Shown piece by piece: positions 33,734-45,397 of a stretch of DNA of 64,000 nucleotides. Below the pieces are notes generated by a model, which did not search any database, had not been told where the DNA came from, and saw only the letters and a list, made by a program, of their open reading frames with translations. The translations under genes were made by a program, and so were the position numbers. The DNA comes from Tanypteryx hageni (taxonomy: Eukaryota > Arthropoda > Insecta > Odonata > Petaluridae). The stretch lies in NCBI GenBank assembly GCA_028673005.1, contig CM054120.1, forward strand, positions 61,936,057 through 62,000,056. Reading direction: 5' to 3'. Within the stretch, counting starts at the first letter, position 1. The number at the start of each line of letters is the position of its first letter.

Positions 33734-34608
33734 ATTCATTTTGTATAAGGAATTATTTTGTTTTATAAAATGAAATAGCATTTTGATATGATATTTAAGG
33801 TTTCTGTCCATCACATCAATTTGTTCTTGAATTAATAATTTTTAATGCATTTTAAAAATTCATTTTTATGTGAGTACTAATTTTTACTTAGTGAAATAAA
33901 ATATAATTTTGATTTGTTATGTATGTTTTATCCCAATATCTGATCAATAAAAGTGTTCATTTCTAGCGCATTATAAAATTCATTTTTATGCAACCATAAT
34001 TTTTGTTTTGAAATAAATTATCATTTTGATGTGAATTATATTCTTTTTATTGTTCCCGATTTAGTCCAACAATCATTTTGCCGTTTAGAGCATTTATCGC
34101 GAATTGATAAAACCCAATCTCTGATGATGCACTTATATTAGTCTTTTTTTTCCTTATTACAAAATCGAGATGATAAAGCAAACATCGTATACAAACACTT
34201 TCGGAAAATCTATTAAGATCTCAATTTTATACAATTTGTTTTAAAAAATTAAATTTTCAATATTGTTTATATTGTTTATTTATATATGTTTAGATAACAT
34301 TACCTACATCAATGTAATTAATATGTATTATTCTAACAAAATGTAAAATATTAATAATATCATTTTCAGGATAATATATCTCACCTAAAATTTCATGCTA
34401 TGTGTATTGCTGGTTGCATAACACTTTTCATAGCCACATGCGAATGGCGTACATGTAAGCCATGGCAATTTTAATGGTTTTTTCCAACAATATTGTAATA
34501 CGTTTTTTATATCTCTAAAAATTAAGCACTAAAGAGACAAAACATGGCAGAAAATATTACAGTCATCTGACAATTTTATTAAAATTTAAACCGCATTGAA
34601 TGTGTTAA

Positions 34609-34816
34609 AGAAAACAGTTTAGACAAAGCTTACTCTCAAATGACAAAATTATGTGAATTAGTATTGACAATATCTGCAACCAGTGCCTCAATTGAACGGA
34701 GTTTTTTGGCTCTCAAACATATCGAAACATTCGCAAGGAATTCCGCAAATCAAGAAAGATTCTCTAAATTATCAATTCTATCAATCAAAAAAGCCTTCAT
34801 CAAAGAACTTTCTTAA
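34609..34816 (+). pseudogene. 3' end of the interrupted hAT transposase
   Basis: Directly after the piggyBac right TTAA the sequence reads KENSLDKAYSQMTKLCELV, then TISATSASIERSFLALKHIE, and ends SILSIKKAFIKELS then stop. This is the hAT C-terminal dimerisation domain. It is in frame with the codons left of the insertion when one TTAA is kept. Confidence 0.8.
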
Positions 34817-36235
34817 AAACATGTGTTCTATGATGCATTTCAAATAACAAGGTAAGACCTGATTTTCATAATTAATTGCTTCAATATCAAAACATCTCAG
34901 GATTTGCTATTGGTTCTACTTGGTACAAAATGAAGCCCACAGCATTCCCGTTGTTAAAAAATCAGATCGGAATGTTCTGGTTACTAGTGTTCCGGTTGTT
35001 AAAATTTTCTAATTCAAGCACTGCTTCCCATGATGAATTTTCTGAAGAGGGAAGACTTTATGCAGTAGGAACGTATCTCACATTATATAATAGAAGACAA
35101 TAGAAAGTTATGCTTCCATTTACCAAATCTAGTTCTTGCTTCCCGATTGCTCTGTCTCTCTCTCAACTAAATATCCTGCAAGAGCAGGCCAAACATGTCT
35201 AAACCTGTTTCTGTTTCCAATTTCTAGGTCATTCCACAATTGTAGAGAAGTCATGGAGAAATCATGTTAAACCGAATGACCAGTCATGTTAATCGAAAAC
35301 CAGCCCAAATTGAAAAACCATGTTAAACATAAATTGTGTTAATAGCATTCATGTTAGTCAGAGATTGGGTGTACTTTCAAGGAATGCATCTATCTTGTTA
35401 ACCAAAAACTAACTATATTCATTTGCATTCTGTCTTACGACAAGTCCTACCAATTAATTGATTGGTTTTGACTAGAGAATATATATACACGGTGTGGTGG
35501 CTTCCCATTGCTTTCCACACCGGACACACATACACACAGAAGGGAAGAGGGAAATCCGGGGCCGGCATTTGCCTACTCGTTGCAAAGAGCACCAAGGGGG
35601 CCACTGTTTAACATCCCTTCCGAAGGACGAAACCTTGAATTTGCATGGTCTAACTATATATATAATGCAGTAATTTTAAACCCACTTTATTGATGCTGTT
35701 CCATATTGGCTTAATACGAAGTCACCCATTTCTGTATCTCACTAAGGACTGCATAAGGGTTAGTTGTCACCCTTGACTACTACTAGTGCTGATTCTACCC
35801 TGATGTGCGCAAAGAATACCATGAAAATTTCTTTGAAGTTTCTGGCAAAGTTAATTCTTTCAGTAACTGCAGAAGTCTTCATATGAAAAATCTCAGAGAG
35901 AAGTGAAGTAACTACCGCATATACCTTAATTCAAGACTAAATTGTTTCCAAATTTCAGCATACAAAAATCAAGGGGTCTTAAATTAAAGTACAAAGTAGA
36001 TTTATGGGTTTAATTGATCATTTTTTAAAATAAATTAAACATGAGATAATATAATTACATCAACTGAAATTTTATATTGCAAATTTATGATCCAGATTTC
36101 AATTAATACAGTATTATCCCGTTTAATGCTGCCCCGTACAACGCTGGATCATTATAACGCTCTTTGTTCTCAGAATGATTTTTCTTTCTCCATGTTCTTT
36201 TGTGGGTGCAATTAACTCAAGAAGAACTAATTACC
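34817..36235. other. Non-coding spacer with CATGTTA motif cluster
   Basis: No gene. CATGTTA occurs four times between 35262 and 35357, near TCAGAGATTGGGTGTAC, which resembles the end of a pogo/Tigger-type element. 35480-35640 contains a GC-richer segment (CACCGGACACAC and CCCTTCCGAAGGACG) likely to be a SINE or LINE fragment, but it has no partner in the window. Confidence 0.35.
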
Positions 36236-36580
36236 CCACCTTTTTGAACTTCACGTGCTTGCGGTTCACAAATTTGTACTTCCCCGCAAAATTTTTTATG
36301 ACCATTACTTGTGTTTCATGCCAATTTCTTGCATTTCACGTCATGCATTTACAATGCCAACAAACATGAACTCCATCTACTTTTTTGTTTCTAAGTTCAT
36401 TTTAAACTTTAGCACCCTAGAAAAGGATATTATTATATTTATAATGCTCATTAATAGCAGTTTTCAAAGTAAACAAACATGATAACCATTGACTTAATTC
36501 TTTTGTAGCTGTTTAAACTTCACTGCCAATGGCACTATTTTCGATAACGGTCAAAATTGCTGGCATCTAGCTGCCAAAAA
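36236..36580 (+). repeat. MITE-like repeat, copy B
   Basis: Full-length match to 2562-2900, beginning CACCTTTTTGAACTTCACG and including TAGAAAAGGATATTATTATA and GCTGGCATCTAGCTGCCAAA. It abuts the Penelope-like element directly. Confidence 0.65.
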
Positions 36581-36649
36581 CTTGGTAAAAGGGGCCAAAG
36601 ACAACAATGTTGATACAAAGTATTTACAAAATATTCAGTAAGCTAAATA

Positions 36650-38907
36650 GAATAATTCTTCTTCATCAGCTGCTTTGCAGGCCATCAAGACGGCTAAGAT
36701 TTCTTGGTTGAAGTCAGAACTCAAATCCTGGTATTCCAAGAGGTCTTCTCTTTCCCATTACTTGTGCCTCCTTCATTCTGAATTGTGCCATGCTCTTCAT
36801 TGGCTGGAATAGTTAATCTTTTATGACAATGTCAGACAACGTGTAAATGTGGTTGGTTTCGCCAAGCTCTCTACCCTTAGGAAAAAACTGGCTGCTCTTT
36901 CCTCAGTGCAGTGTAGTGATTCTAGTCCTTCTAAACTCGGTGACCACAAGTTCCACCCTAGAGTGACTAATCTATGTAATTGTGTTTTACCCCCTTCTGT
37001 TTTGGACGTGTTTAACTTAGGCCTGAAATTCGCCCCTAGCCTCCCTGTATCTAAATGTGTGTTGAAAAATTTAGTCGTCAATTGTGATTTGGCCCTACAA
37101 AAAGAATCTCCTTCGTTAAAGCACGTTTTTGCTTGTAATATTTCTTCCTTCCTCAATGTTCCTCAACCCAGACCTCTATCCCACTCTCACTCTCCGGCCT
37201 TACTTTCTAGTGTTAAAAAGTTCATTACAGAAAACAATTTGATTGTCCAAAAGGCTGATAAAGGTAATGGCATGGTGATGATGGACCGAGACCTTTATTT
37301 GGAGAAATGTTATGATTTCATTCATTACAACAATATTTCTGTTTCGAAAAAAGACCCTACCTCGATTTATCAATCTGCGATGCAAAAAACTATTTCTGTG
37401 ACTTCTCTTCCTTTCACTCCTAAAGACAAACACAACTTATTAGTGATGAACCCCCTTCCCCCTAGACTTTATGGTTTACCAAAACTTCACAAAAAGGATT
37501 GCCCTATTAGGCCTGTTGTCTCCAGTACCTCTGTGTCTGCCCATAAACTCACCTTCAAACTCAATCACTTCTTCATGATTATTCTCATTTTAGTCCCAAA
37601 TTTGGTATTCAAAATTCCATAAAGTTTACGCACACCTTAAAAGGAAAAATTTTCCCCAACAATTCAAAATTTCTCTTTTGATGTTTGCCATCTTTTTACT
37701 TCTGTTCCCATTAAAGAAGCTGTAGATTTGGTTGTAGATATGCTTTCCAAAGCAGGTGTCAATCAATTTTTGATAACTGATTTTTCTAACTTACTTGGAG
37801 CATATTCTTAGCAAAACTTTTTTCTTTTTGACAATATTTTTTACAAACAAACAGATGGTCTTGCGATTGGGTCACCTCTTTGCCCTCTCCTTGTCGACAT
37901 TTTTCTCAACAATATAGAAGTTAACCTTTTTAATTCTGGCCATCCTTTATTAACTTATTCCAATTATGGGGTGGGTATGTGGATGACATTTTGCATGTCT
38001 GGAGTGGTATAGATAGATGACCAACTTTCTGAATTTTTAATCCTTTTAAATTCCCTCCACCCTTCCATTTCTTTTACGGCCGAATCTGAAACCAATGGTT
38101 TGCTTAACTTTTTAGATCTCACTTTGTCTTTGCTGAACAACAGACCTACCTTTGCCATTTACCATAAACCTACTCACACAGATCAGGTCATTCCCAATCA
38201 CTCATCCCATCATTTTTCTCACAAACATGCTGCTTTTCGTTCTATGCTTCACCGCCTTCTTAATATACCCGTTTCTAAACCCAATTTCCTTATAGAACTT
38301 AACACCATTAAACAGATTGCGATCAATAATGGTTACAAAACTGGTTTAGTCGATAAAATTATCTCTAAAAAACGTGTTCTTATTGCCTTCCAAAAAAATA
38401 GTTTCTTTTCTGCCTAATCTCTCCTCCAAACTGCTTAGTTGGTGCAGACTCCCATTTTTAGGAAACCTTTCTCATAAATTGTCCAATCTTTTTACTAAAC
38501 TTAAACCTGCTTTCTACTCCCCAGTTTCATTTTCCAAATTATTCATTAATGCTAAACACACAGTTGTAAAGATACAGTTGTTATTAAGAAGTGGTGTATA
38601 TGAGCTTGCTTGTGATGATTGCGGAGCAGTCTACATCAGCCAAATGGGGAGGAGTTTTGATAAGTGTATTAAGGAGCATAAGCGATACTTCCGTTTAAAT
38701 AATTTGAATTCTCAATTTGCAAAACATCTTTTAAACCCCAATCATCATAGTTCCTTCAACCCTAAATTCCTTCACTTTGAAATTAAAGGTCGTAAATTGT
38801 ATGCTCTTGAACAGCTAGAGATAATTATTTGTGAAGACTCACTTCTCCTACATAAATACCTTTTCCACAATCATTCTCCTCTATTTAGCTTACCGAATAT
38901 TTTGTAA
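36650..38907 (+). pseudogene. Penelope reverse transcriptase with GIY-YIG endonuclease
   Basis: Read across frames: an N-terminal region (36660-37200), KADKGNGMVMMDRDLYL (about 37250), PPRLYGLPKLHKKDCPIRPV (about 37455), FYKQTDGLAIGSPLCPLLVD (about 37840), the catalytic YVDDILHVW (near 37975), LNFLDLTLSLL and IYHKPTHTDQ (about 38105-38190). The C-terminal endonuclease starts GVYELACDDCGAVYIS (about 38595), where the usual YIG is YIS, followed by GRSFDKCIKEHKRYF. Several stops and frameshifts lie in 37620-38100 and at 38415. These motifs define Penelope-like elements. Confidence 0.85.
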
Positions 38908-39107
38908 ATACTTTGCATCAACATTGTTGTCTTTGGCCCCTTTAACCAAGTTTTTGTAACTTTATTTTGCTTTTGCCTTCCTTTCCAACCCCTTCCTTTT
39001 CCAAACCGTTTATTTAATTACCTTCCATTTGTTTTCTGTGTAACCCCTCTTGTATCTCTCCTCCCCTTTTTTTCCCTCTATATATATATGGACAATTTTT
39101 ATATTTT

Positions 39108-39152
39108 ATCACCTGATGATGCTATGATCGTAGTGAAACCGGTCGTGCCAAA
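39108..39152 (+). ncRNA. Candidate hammerhead ribozyme (Penelope-associated)
   Basis: CTGATGA (39113-39119) and GAAA (39135-39138) are the invariant core. Between them GCTA/TAGT can form a short stem II. After GAAA comes ACCGGT-like sequence ending GTC (39142-39144), the usual cleavage triplet. CAC (39110-39112) pairs with GTG (39145-39147) for stem I. Stem III would be the self-complementary CCGG, so small that a dimer may be needed. Hammerheads of this minimal type I form are known in Penelope elements. An unpaired U at 39120 and the short stems lower confidence. Confidence 0.5.
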
Positions 39153-39175
39153 TAAATTTGTGGAAGTGACAAAGT

Positions 39176-40575
39176 TCTTTCTTTTTCTCAATATGTATAT
39201 ACTATTCATTTATTTATCCTTTTTTTACTTAATTTTCTTTCTTTAAAATCTGTATAAAATATTTAGGAATATATTCATTCAATTACCTTTAATTTTTTCA
39301 AGTTTATTTTTAGTATGTAGTATATTTATAGCATATCTTTTACACATGTTTTCTTATACAGGCAGTCCTCAACTTTCATACGTTCGACTTTCGTACAACC
39401 CGCACTTTCGTGCATTATACATTGACTACTAAATCACCTTTCATACACCGAATTCGGACTTGCGTACAACAGCTGACAAATGAACATTTCGAGCTATCAC
39501 ATGGTGTTTGTTTATGCAATTATTTGAATATTTTATTGCATTTTGCCCTTATTATTTTATAATATTGGCATGCCAAATATATCCACTCTCTAACAAACAA
39601 GCCAATATTGGCCCGCTGGATCCAAAAATTCCTAGAGGTCGTACTTATCGTACAGTCAGGTGATTAGGGGATAAGAAGGTATTTCATATCTTTCTACTAT
39701 CCCTAAGCACATGGACTAAAAGTTTTGGTCGGGGGGTGAATAAGTAAACACTTCTGAAAACTGTTTACTTGCTCGATGTTGCCCTCGGCACTAAGACCCT
39801 TCTCGGAACTTAAAATGCAATAAATACAAACTCATGAGTACATCCTCAAGTAATACATCTTCCAGAATATTGCCCAAAAGGTGAAAACGGGAAAGCAAAA
39901 CGGTGCCATGTAAATATTGCTGGGAAACAAAAAAAGAGGAAAAATTCCATTTATTATTTATTGCCCTCAATGCCTGGAAAATTCTAGATTTTGTCTATTT
40001 CCTTGTTTTAGGAATTACCACAAAATGTCAGCTAAAATAAATTGAATTTATTAGGATAATTTCTTTTGTAACGAAAATTGATTTTGGTATTTGCATCATT
40101 TACATATCTGCAACTTATGTTGATTAATAATTCCAGAATAATTATTTAGTTTAGCCAACATTGTATTTATTTGTTTCTAATTTACATTATCACAATTATC
40201 CTCCGGCCATATGTTTATGTACATATTTACTGTGAGATACTCCTTGTACTTCACAACTTTTAATATGTAACACTTTTTTAAATATAACGTATTATTCTCA
40301 GATAATGTATTATTCAACAATTTATGAAAAAATATCTGCATTTCTTATGCCGAATGTAATGAATTCATGTGGCACATTGGGGCACATATCATAAAAGTTG
40401 ATGCCCAGTGGCCACAACACACCTGGCATGGTCAATATTTTTTTGTTGCAAAACATTATATTTGCAAAAGGAATAAATATCATTATGATTTGGACATATT
40501 AAGACTAAATCACGAAAAAAGTGCTGCACCAAAGGTAAGAAAAATTACATGGAGTGACAGTGAATGTGTTAAGGA
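39176..40575. other. Spacer with a Tigger-like end
   Basis: No gene. At 39359-39470, CAGGCAGTCCTCAACTTTCA followed by repeated ACTTTCGTAC-like motifs is a typical Tigger terminal sequence; no partner end was seen. The 70-codon frame at 40367-40579 shows no recognised domain. Confidence 0.4.
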
Positions 40576-40931
40576 TTAACACATTGAATGCGGTGGACGT
40601 CAATTGACGTCCTGGAGAGCACTCTCGGCTGGCGGCGGCCGTCAATTGACTTCCACGTTCCCTTCCTATTTAACTGGAGATGAGAATGTGTAAGTCCTCT
40701 CCAACCTTCCCTTTCTTCCTTCCCAGCCATCAGATAGCATTCGACCTTCCTTGCGAGTGTTGCCATTTCGTTTTCAAGCAGATATTTTTTTACTGTGATT
40801 TTTTAAATTTGTGCTTTTTTCCTGTTTTGTGCAAATGGTTGTCTTAAAATTTGTCAGGTAAGTGAATAATTTATTATTATTTCTTAAAGATTTATTAACA
40901 TTTATTTTGATTATTATTTTAACACAATTAG

Positions 40932-42616
40932 ATGGAAAATATGTGCCTTCTTAAAAAATAATATTTTAGATAATGAGATTGCCGATCATCTTCTAAGTGA
41001 AGAAGATCTAAGTGATTCATCAATTTCTGATTATGAATACATTTCCCCTGAACAGGAAAATACATCAGAAGAGGAGACGAGCCAGAAACTGGAACAGAAC
41101 AAAATAATGAAGAGGAATCTCTGGATAGAATTTCAAAAACAAACATATTTTGGAGTGAAGTCCCTCCTGTGGCATCAAGGAATCGTATTCACAATATTGT
41201 AAGAAAAAGGTCTAGCGCATTTTGGATAAGGAATCTCTCCGTTCAAGAGGTATTTTGAAAATTAATTTCAGATAAAATAATAAATAAAGTTGTTCTTTGC
41301 ACTAACACTGAAAGACGTCATATGGCCAATTTAAGAACAAAGTGTGGAAACCTGTTACTGATGAAGAATTACTTGCATTCTTAGGTCTTATGCTACTTGT
41401 AGGTTCACAGAAATCTCGCGATGTTCCAATTAGAGAAATGTTTCTTGATGAAGGTTCTGATCCTTATTACAGAGCCGCAATGTCTGTAAATAGGTTTGAG
41501 GATATTCGGCAGCTACTTCGATTTTATGATAAGTGTACAAGGGCAATTAGATTAGAAAATGACCGATTAGCTGCAGTAAGTTTTATTTGGGATTTACTTA
41601 TTCAAAATTGCACCTCTTTGAACAATCCTCGAGATAATCTAACAATTGATGAGCAATTGGTCCCTTTCCATGGAAGATGTTCTTCCATGCAGTACATGCA
41701 AAGTAAACCCGCCAAATATGGCATAAAGATATTTTAGATGGTGGGCTTGAAAAGTTGTTAGCAGTGAAAGGGAAAATATATTGTGGGTGTGCTCCTAATT
41801 CTCCTATTGAAAAGGATTTCACAACAAAAATAGTCAAAGAAAAAGCAGAGCCAGTTTATAATAGTGGGAGAAATATTACCACTGGCAATTATTTTACCGA
41901 TGTTAATTTGTCAGAATTCTTACTGAAGAAAAACCTTACAATTGTGGGAACAATGAGATTATTTAGAAGGAATATTCCTCCAATTATGAGACACAGTAAA
42001 GAAAGACAGTTGCATTCTAGTGTTTTTGGATTTTATATGTACAATGGTTAGTTATAAGGCGAAGAAGGAAAAATCTGTTATACTTTTGAGCACAATGCAC
42101 AATGATATGAGAGTATTTGAAGAAAACAAGAAAAAGTCAGAAATTGTAGTGTATTACAACTCAACAAAGGGTGAAGTGGACACCATGGATGAAATGATTC
42201 AACAGTATACCTGCAAAAGACAAACAAAACGGCCTGTAGTGATTTTCTCAAACATGCTTGATGTTGCTGCTCTGAATAATTATGTGTTGTATACAGCTAG
42301 CAATGAGTTATGCAAAGCGAAGTGATAAACAACGTCTGTTTCTGAAAGATCTGTATACTGAACTTATTTTGCCGCATATGCTTTCACGTTATAGAAACAT
42401 AAACAATCTTTCCAAATGAACAATTCAGGCAACGATTCGTTGTGGTATAAGTTGCTCACCAGAAGCACGGACATCTCAAGAGATAAAACACAAAAGATGT
42501 TTTATTTGCCCATCAAAAAATGACAGAAAAACAGAAAGGATTTGCATGATATGTGGAAGTAACATTTGCAAAGAACACTCAAAAGAAATGATTGTTTGTG
42601 CAACTTGCGAGCAATA
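40932..42616 (+). pseudogene. piggyBac transposase, decayed
   Basis: A 5' leader intron is likely (donor CAG/GTAAGT at 40857/40858, acceptor AATTAG at 40931 just before an ATG). Blocks: acidic N-terminus (LLSEEDLSDSSISDYEYISP), LAFLGLMLLVGSQKSRDV, first catalytic Asp in LTIDEQLVPFHGRCS, a stop after KYGIKIF, then GRNITTGNYFTDV where the second catalytic Asp has become Gly. Next come KKSEIVVYYNSTKGEVDTMD with the third Asp, KRQTKRPVVIFSNMLDVAAL, and a cysteine-rich tail (RCFICPSKN, ICMICGSNICKEHS, CATC). Frameshifts occur near 40960, 41270, 41735, 42050 and 42325. It resembles PGBD4-type proteins. Confidence 0.75.
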
Positions 42617-42640
42617 AGCAATATGTTCAATGTAAATATA

Positions 42641-45397
42641 CAGTAGAAGATCGTTTATCCGGAATGTCCGGGACCTGGCCTCTTCCGGATAAACGATATT
42701 TCCGCTGTTTAGATAGCTTAACTACAAAAGAGCACAATCATCAAAAAAAGACGTTTAAGCACGTAATATGTATAATACGTAATACGGGACTAAAGTAGGG
42801 TAAGAAATAAACGAGTTTAAAAAGAGTATATGTTTTAGAAAATCCTTAATTTAATGCAAACTTTTCATGCGATGAATTTGAGAATGTATGTATTAAATAT
42901 CGTCGCCAATTTTGCAGCAATGGAAGATGTAGTTGGGTATATCTGAAAACGGAAAAAAATAATATGTATGTTACAACGTAAGTTGACAAAAACATTCGTA
43001 ATTACATAATTTGAAGTAGACATACATAACTGGTTAATATTATTTTACTATCATGCAAATAGATTTCACTTCGGATACCATGCTGTGTGCTTACTCCCAC
43101 ACGATCTGGATGTAAGCCAATCTAATTCGCTCGTCAATATGCGATAAACACCCCAAAACAATTTTACAATGATCGGTCTACTCATTCGTACATAAAATAA
43201 TAACTATTTTATACTACATATATATAATAATCATTATTAAGAAAATTCTCAATTTTCAAAGCCCACTCAATTCCGTAAAAACCGCAAAAAAGAAGCATAT
43301 AGAAATAAAAATTGAAATTTTATTTACCTGGAAATCCTTGTTGATCTGCAGATAGGGATGTAGAGAATCACTTAACAGTAGGATTTGTGGTAACAGCATC
43401 TGCAGAAACTGAAGGAGAGGATGATGAAACAGTTCTTTTAAAAAAATCTGTCAGTGTCATCTGCTTGCACTTGCTACGCCCTTCTTTTTCAAATTTTTCT
43501 TTCAGCCTGTACATCTGGAGTACCTCCTGCTCAGTTGTAAAGGACCTTTGCTCCATGAACTTGATAAGATTATCACAACATACAATAGCCTCGGACATAC
43601 TCATTTTCTTCTCCTCGTCAACTAACACATCACTGTCCTCGCTGTCTTCACTCTCATTTAACATGGGGCCAATAACAGCATCGATAATTTCAATGTCAGT
43701 AAAAGTTTGACAAATGGGAGCATTTTTATCACATTCAATCCATCCCTCAATTTCATTATCGGTTAGGTCTGGGATAGCATTAATTCCCTTCGTATATTGC
43801 ACAAATTCTACAAAATCATCATTAAGTTCGGATGAATCAAATCCAAGAAAGTCGTCTGTCTCTCTGGAATCTTCATTAAATTTTGATTCTGGCAAAATAT
43901 TATGCCAACACCGTTTTAAAACTGAGGATGTTACTTTATTCCATGCACGTGAAATACACCACACCGCGTCCTTCAGTGTTACATCCTTTTTGAACCGTTC
44001 GTAGCTGAAAGACCCCTCAAAATTTTCAATTTTTCTCATTAATTCACTTTGATAATGGCATTTAAAATTTTTAATCATGCCTTGATCCATTGGTTGGATG
44101 AGAGACATACAATTTGGGGGTAAATACGACACAAAAACATTCTCCTTGACGAGAGTTTCTACTGGAGGGTGAGCAGGGCAGTTGTCCAACAATAATATTT
44201 TTGCATTTTCAGGTAAGCCAACCTTCTTGAAATGATCCCTTACCTCAGGTAAAAAATGACCATTAAACCACTCACCAAAAATGTCTTGAGTGATCCAAGC
44301 ACGTTTGTTTGCACGGTAAATCACGGGGAAAATCTTTATGCCTTTGAAGACTCTAGGTTTTGCACTTTTTCCTATTACCATGAGCTTGCACTTGTGTGTG
44401 CCGGCAGAATTGGAACACATCATTACAGTAAGTCTCTCCTTAGACTCTTTTACTCCCGACGCTGCTTTTTCATCAATGCAAACAAAAGTATGCTGTGGGA
44501 GACAATGCCAAAACAAACCTGTCTCGTCCATATTGTATATTTGCTCCATGCTAAGTCCATGTTCTTCCACCAACTTTGCTAAATCATTAACATATTCCTC
44601 CGCGGCTTCATAATTTGCTGACATTTTTTCACCGGAAACTTTTAAATACCGTATACCATGGCGATTTTTGAATTTCTGCAACCATCCCGTAGAATAATCA
44701 CATTCTCCTTCGATTTTTAGGTGTTCGTGGTAAGATTTTGCCTTCTCCATTATCATAGGACCTGAGATAGGAATCCCTTCACTCCTACGTTGGCGGAACT
44801 ACTCATACACTATTTTGTCTAGGTCCTTACTCTTGGGACCATGTAAAGTTTTCCTTTTTGAGATACCGGCCATTGAATCTGATTCCGCAACAAATTGGAA
44901 AATTTTATCTTTCTGCGCCTTTATGTCATATATTGTAGATTGTCCTACACCATACTCCTGACGAAGTTGAGATACACTTACGCCGCGATCTATTTTTCTC
45001 AAAACCTCCACTTTTTGCTGGATAGTGAGATTCTGTCTTTTTCTCTTGCCGGCACTTGTTCCAGTCCCAACGTCTTCTGGATGCGTCTTCTTGGGTATTC
45101 ACTCCATTATTACGGTTGAGGGACAGGATGAATAAAATATTTGCAAAACTGCTGTTTACCACTTAAATCAAAAAAGTTTTAACACCTTGTAAACACACCT
45201 TTAACACCTCTCGCGCACATGGTTAGAAAGCAACAAGCGGTGGTGGTGGCTTTCGGAACTAATATGGCAAATCGTTCTTCAATTATGTATTAAATTGGCG
45301 CTACTGAAAAAATGGACCGTGATAAAATTCTTTTAGAATAATTCCATTGTTTGGATGTTTCCGTTGTTTAGAATTCCGGATAAACGATCCTCTACTG
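42641..45397 (-). mobile_element. pogo/Tigger element, nearly intact
   Basis: The ends CAGTAGAAGATCGTTTATCC and, reversed, CAGTAGAGGATCGTTTATCC continue matching to CCGGAAT (one mismatch in 25), flanked by TA (42639-42640, 45398-45399). The left end has a second inverted copy of its inner part: 42650-42664 pairs with 42683-42697 across an 18-base loop. Length is 2757 bp. It lies just past the end of the piggyBac coding region. Confidence 0.9.
43368..45096 (-). pseudogene. pogo/Tigger transposase with one internal stop
   Basis: It would bind the ends and cut at TA. N-terminal CENP-B-type HTH: KRKRQNLTIQQKVEVLRKID then SVSQLRQEYGVGQSTIYDIK (44940-45060). A TAG at about 44796 replaces the Trp expected in VYEWFRQRR. 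The second HTH and catalytic core are open for 462 codons from 44756: D77 (YNMDETGLFW), D191 (LLLDNCPAHP) and D224 (QPMDQGMI). An acidic C-terminal region (EDSEDSDVLVDEEKK) precedes KQMTLTDFFKR, a perfect PIP-box fit (QxxLxxFF). The true start is unclear because a TGA lies two codons after the upstream ATG near 45110. Apart from these it looks young. Confidence 0.85.

Larger units (their letters stand above)
31371..34604 (+). mobile_element. Complete piggyBac element
   Basis: Flanked by TTAA (31367-31370 and 34605-34608). The 14-bp ends CACATTCAATGCGG are perfect inverted repeats. Near-palindromic 20-mers lie inside the ends: ATGGCGTATATGTACGCCAT at 31385-31404, GTGGCGTACATGTAAGCCAT at 31427-31446 and ATGGCGTACATGTAAGCCAT at 34444-34463. 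Length is 3234 bp with one open transposase frame. It is the only DNA transposon in the window that appears potentially complete. Confidence 0.92.
36582..39175 (+). mobile_element. Penelope-like retroelement
   Basis: Contains an RT plus GIY-YIG coding region and a 3' segment with a hammerhead-like motif. Its first 65 bases (36582-36645) are the reverse complement of about 38890-38952 at the 3' end of the coding region, differing at a few positions. Such inverted terminal pieces and pseudo-LTR arrangements are known for Penelope elements. The coding region is broken. Confidence 0.8.

Noticed and set aside
40562..40593. Head-to-tail piggyBac ends (TGAATGTGTTAA next to TTAACACATTGAATG)
   Set aside because: Suggestive, but the left piece has only 12 matching bases and no further element sequence, so it may be chance.
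43387..44613. Plus-strand open frames across the pogo transposase
   Set aside because: Antisense shadows of the 462-codon transposase frame.
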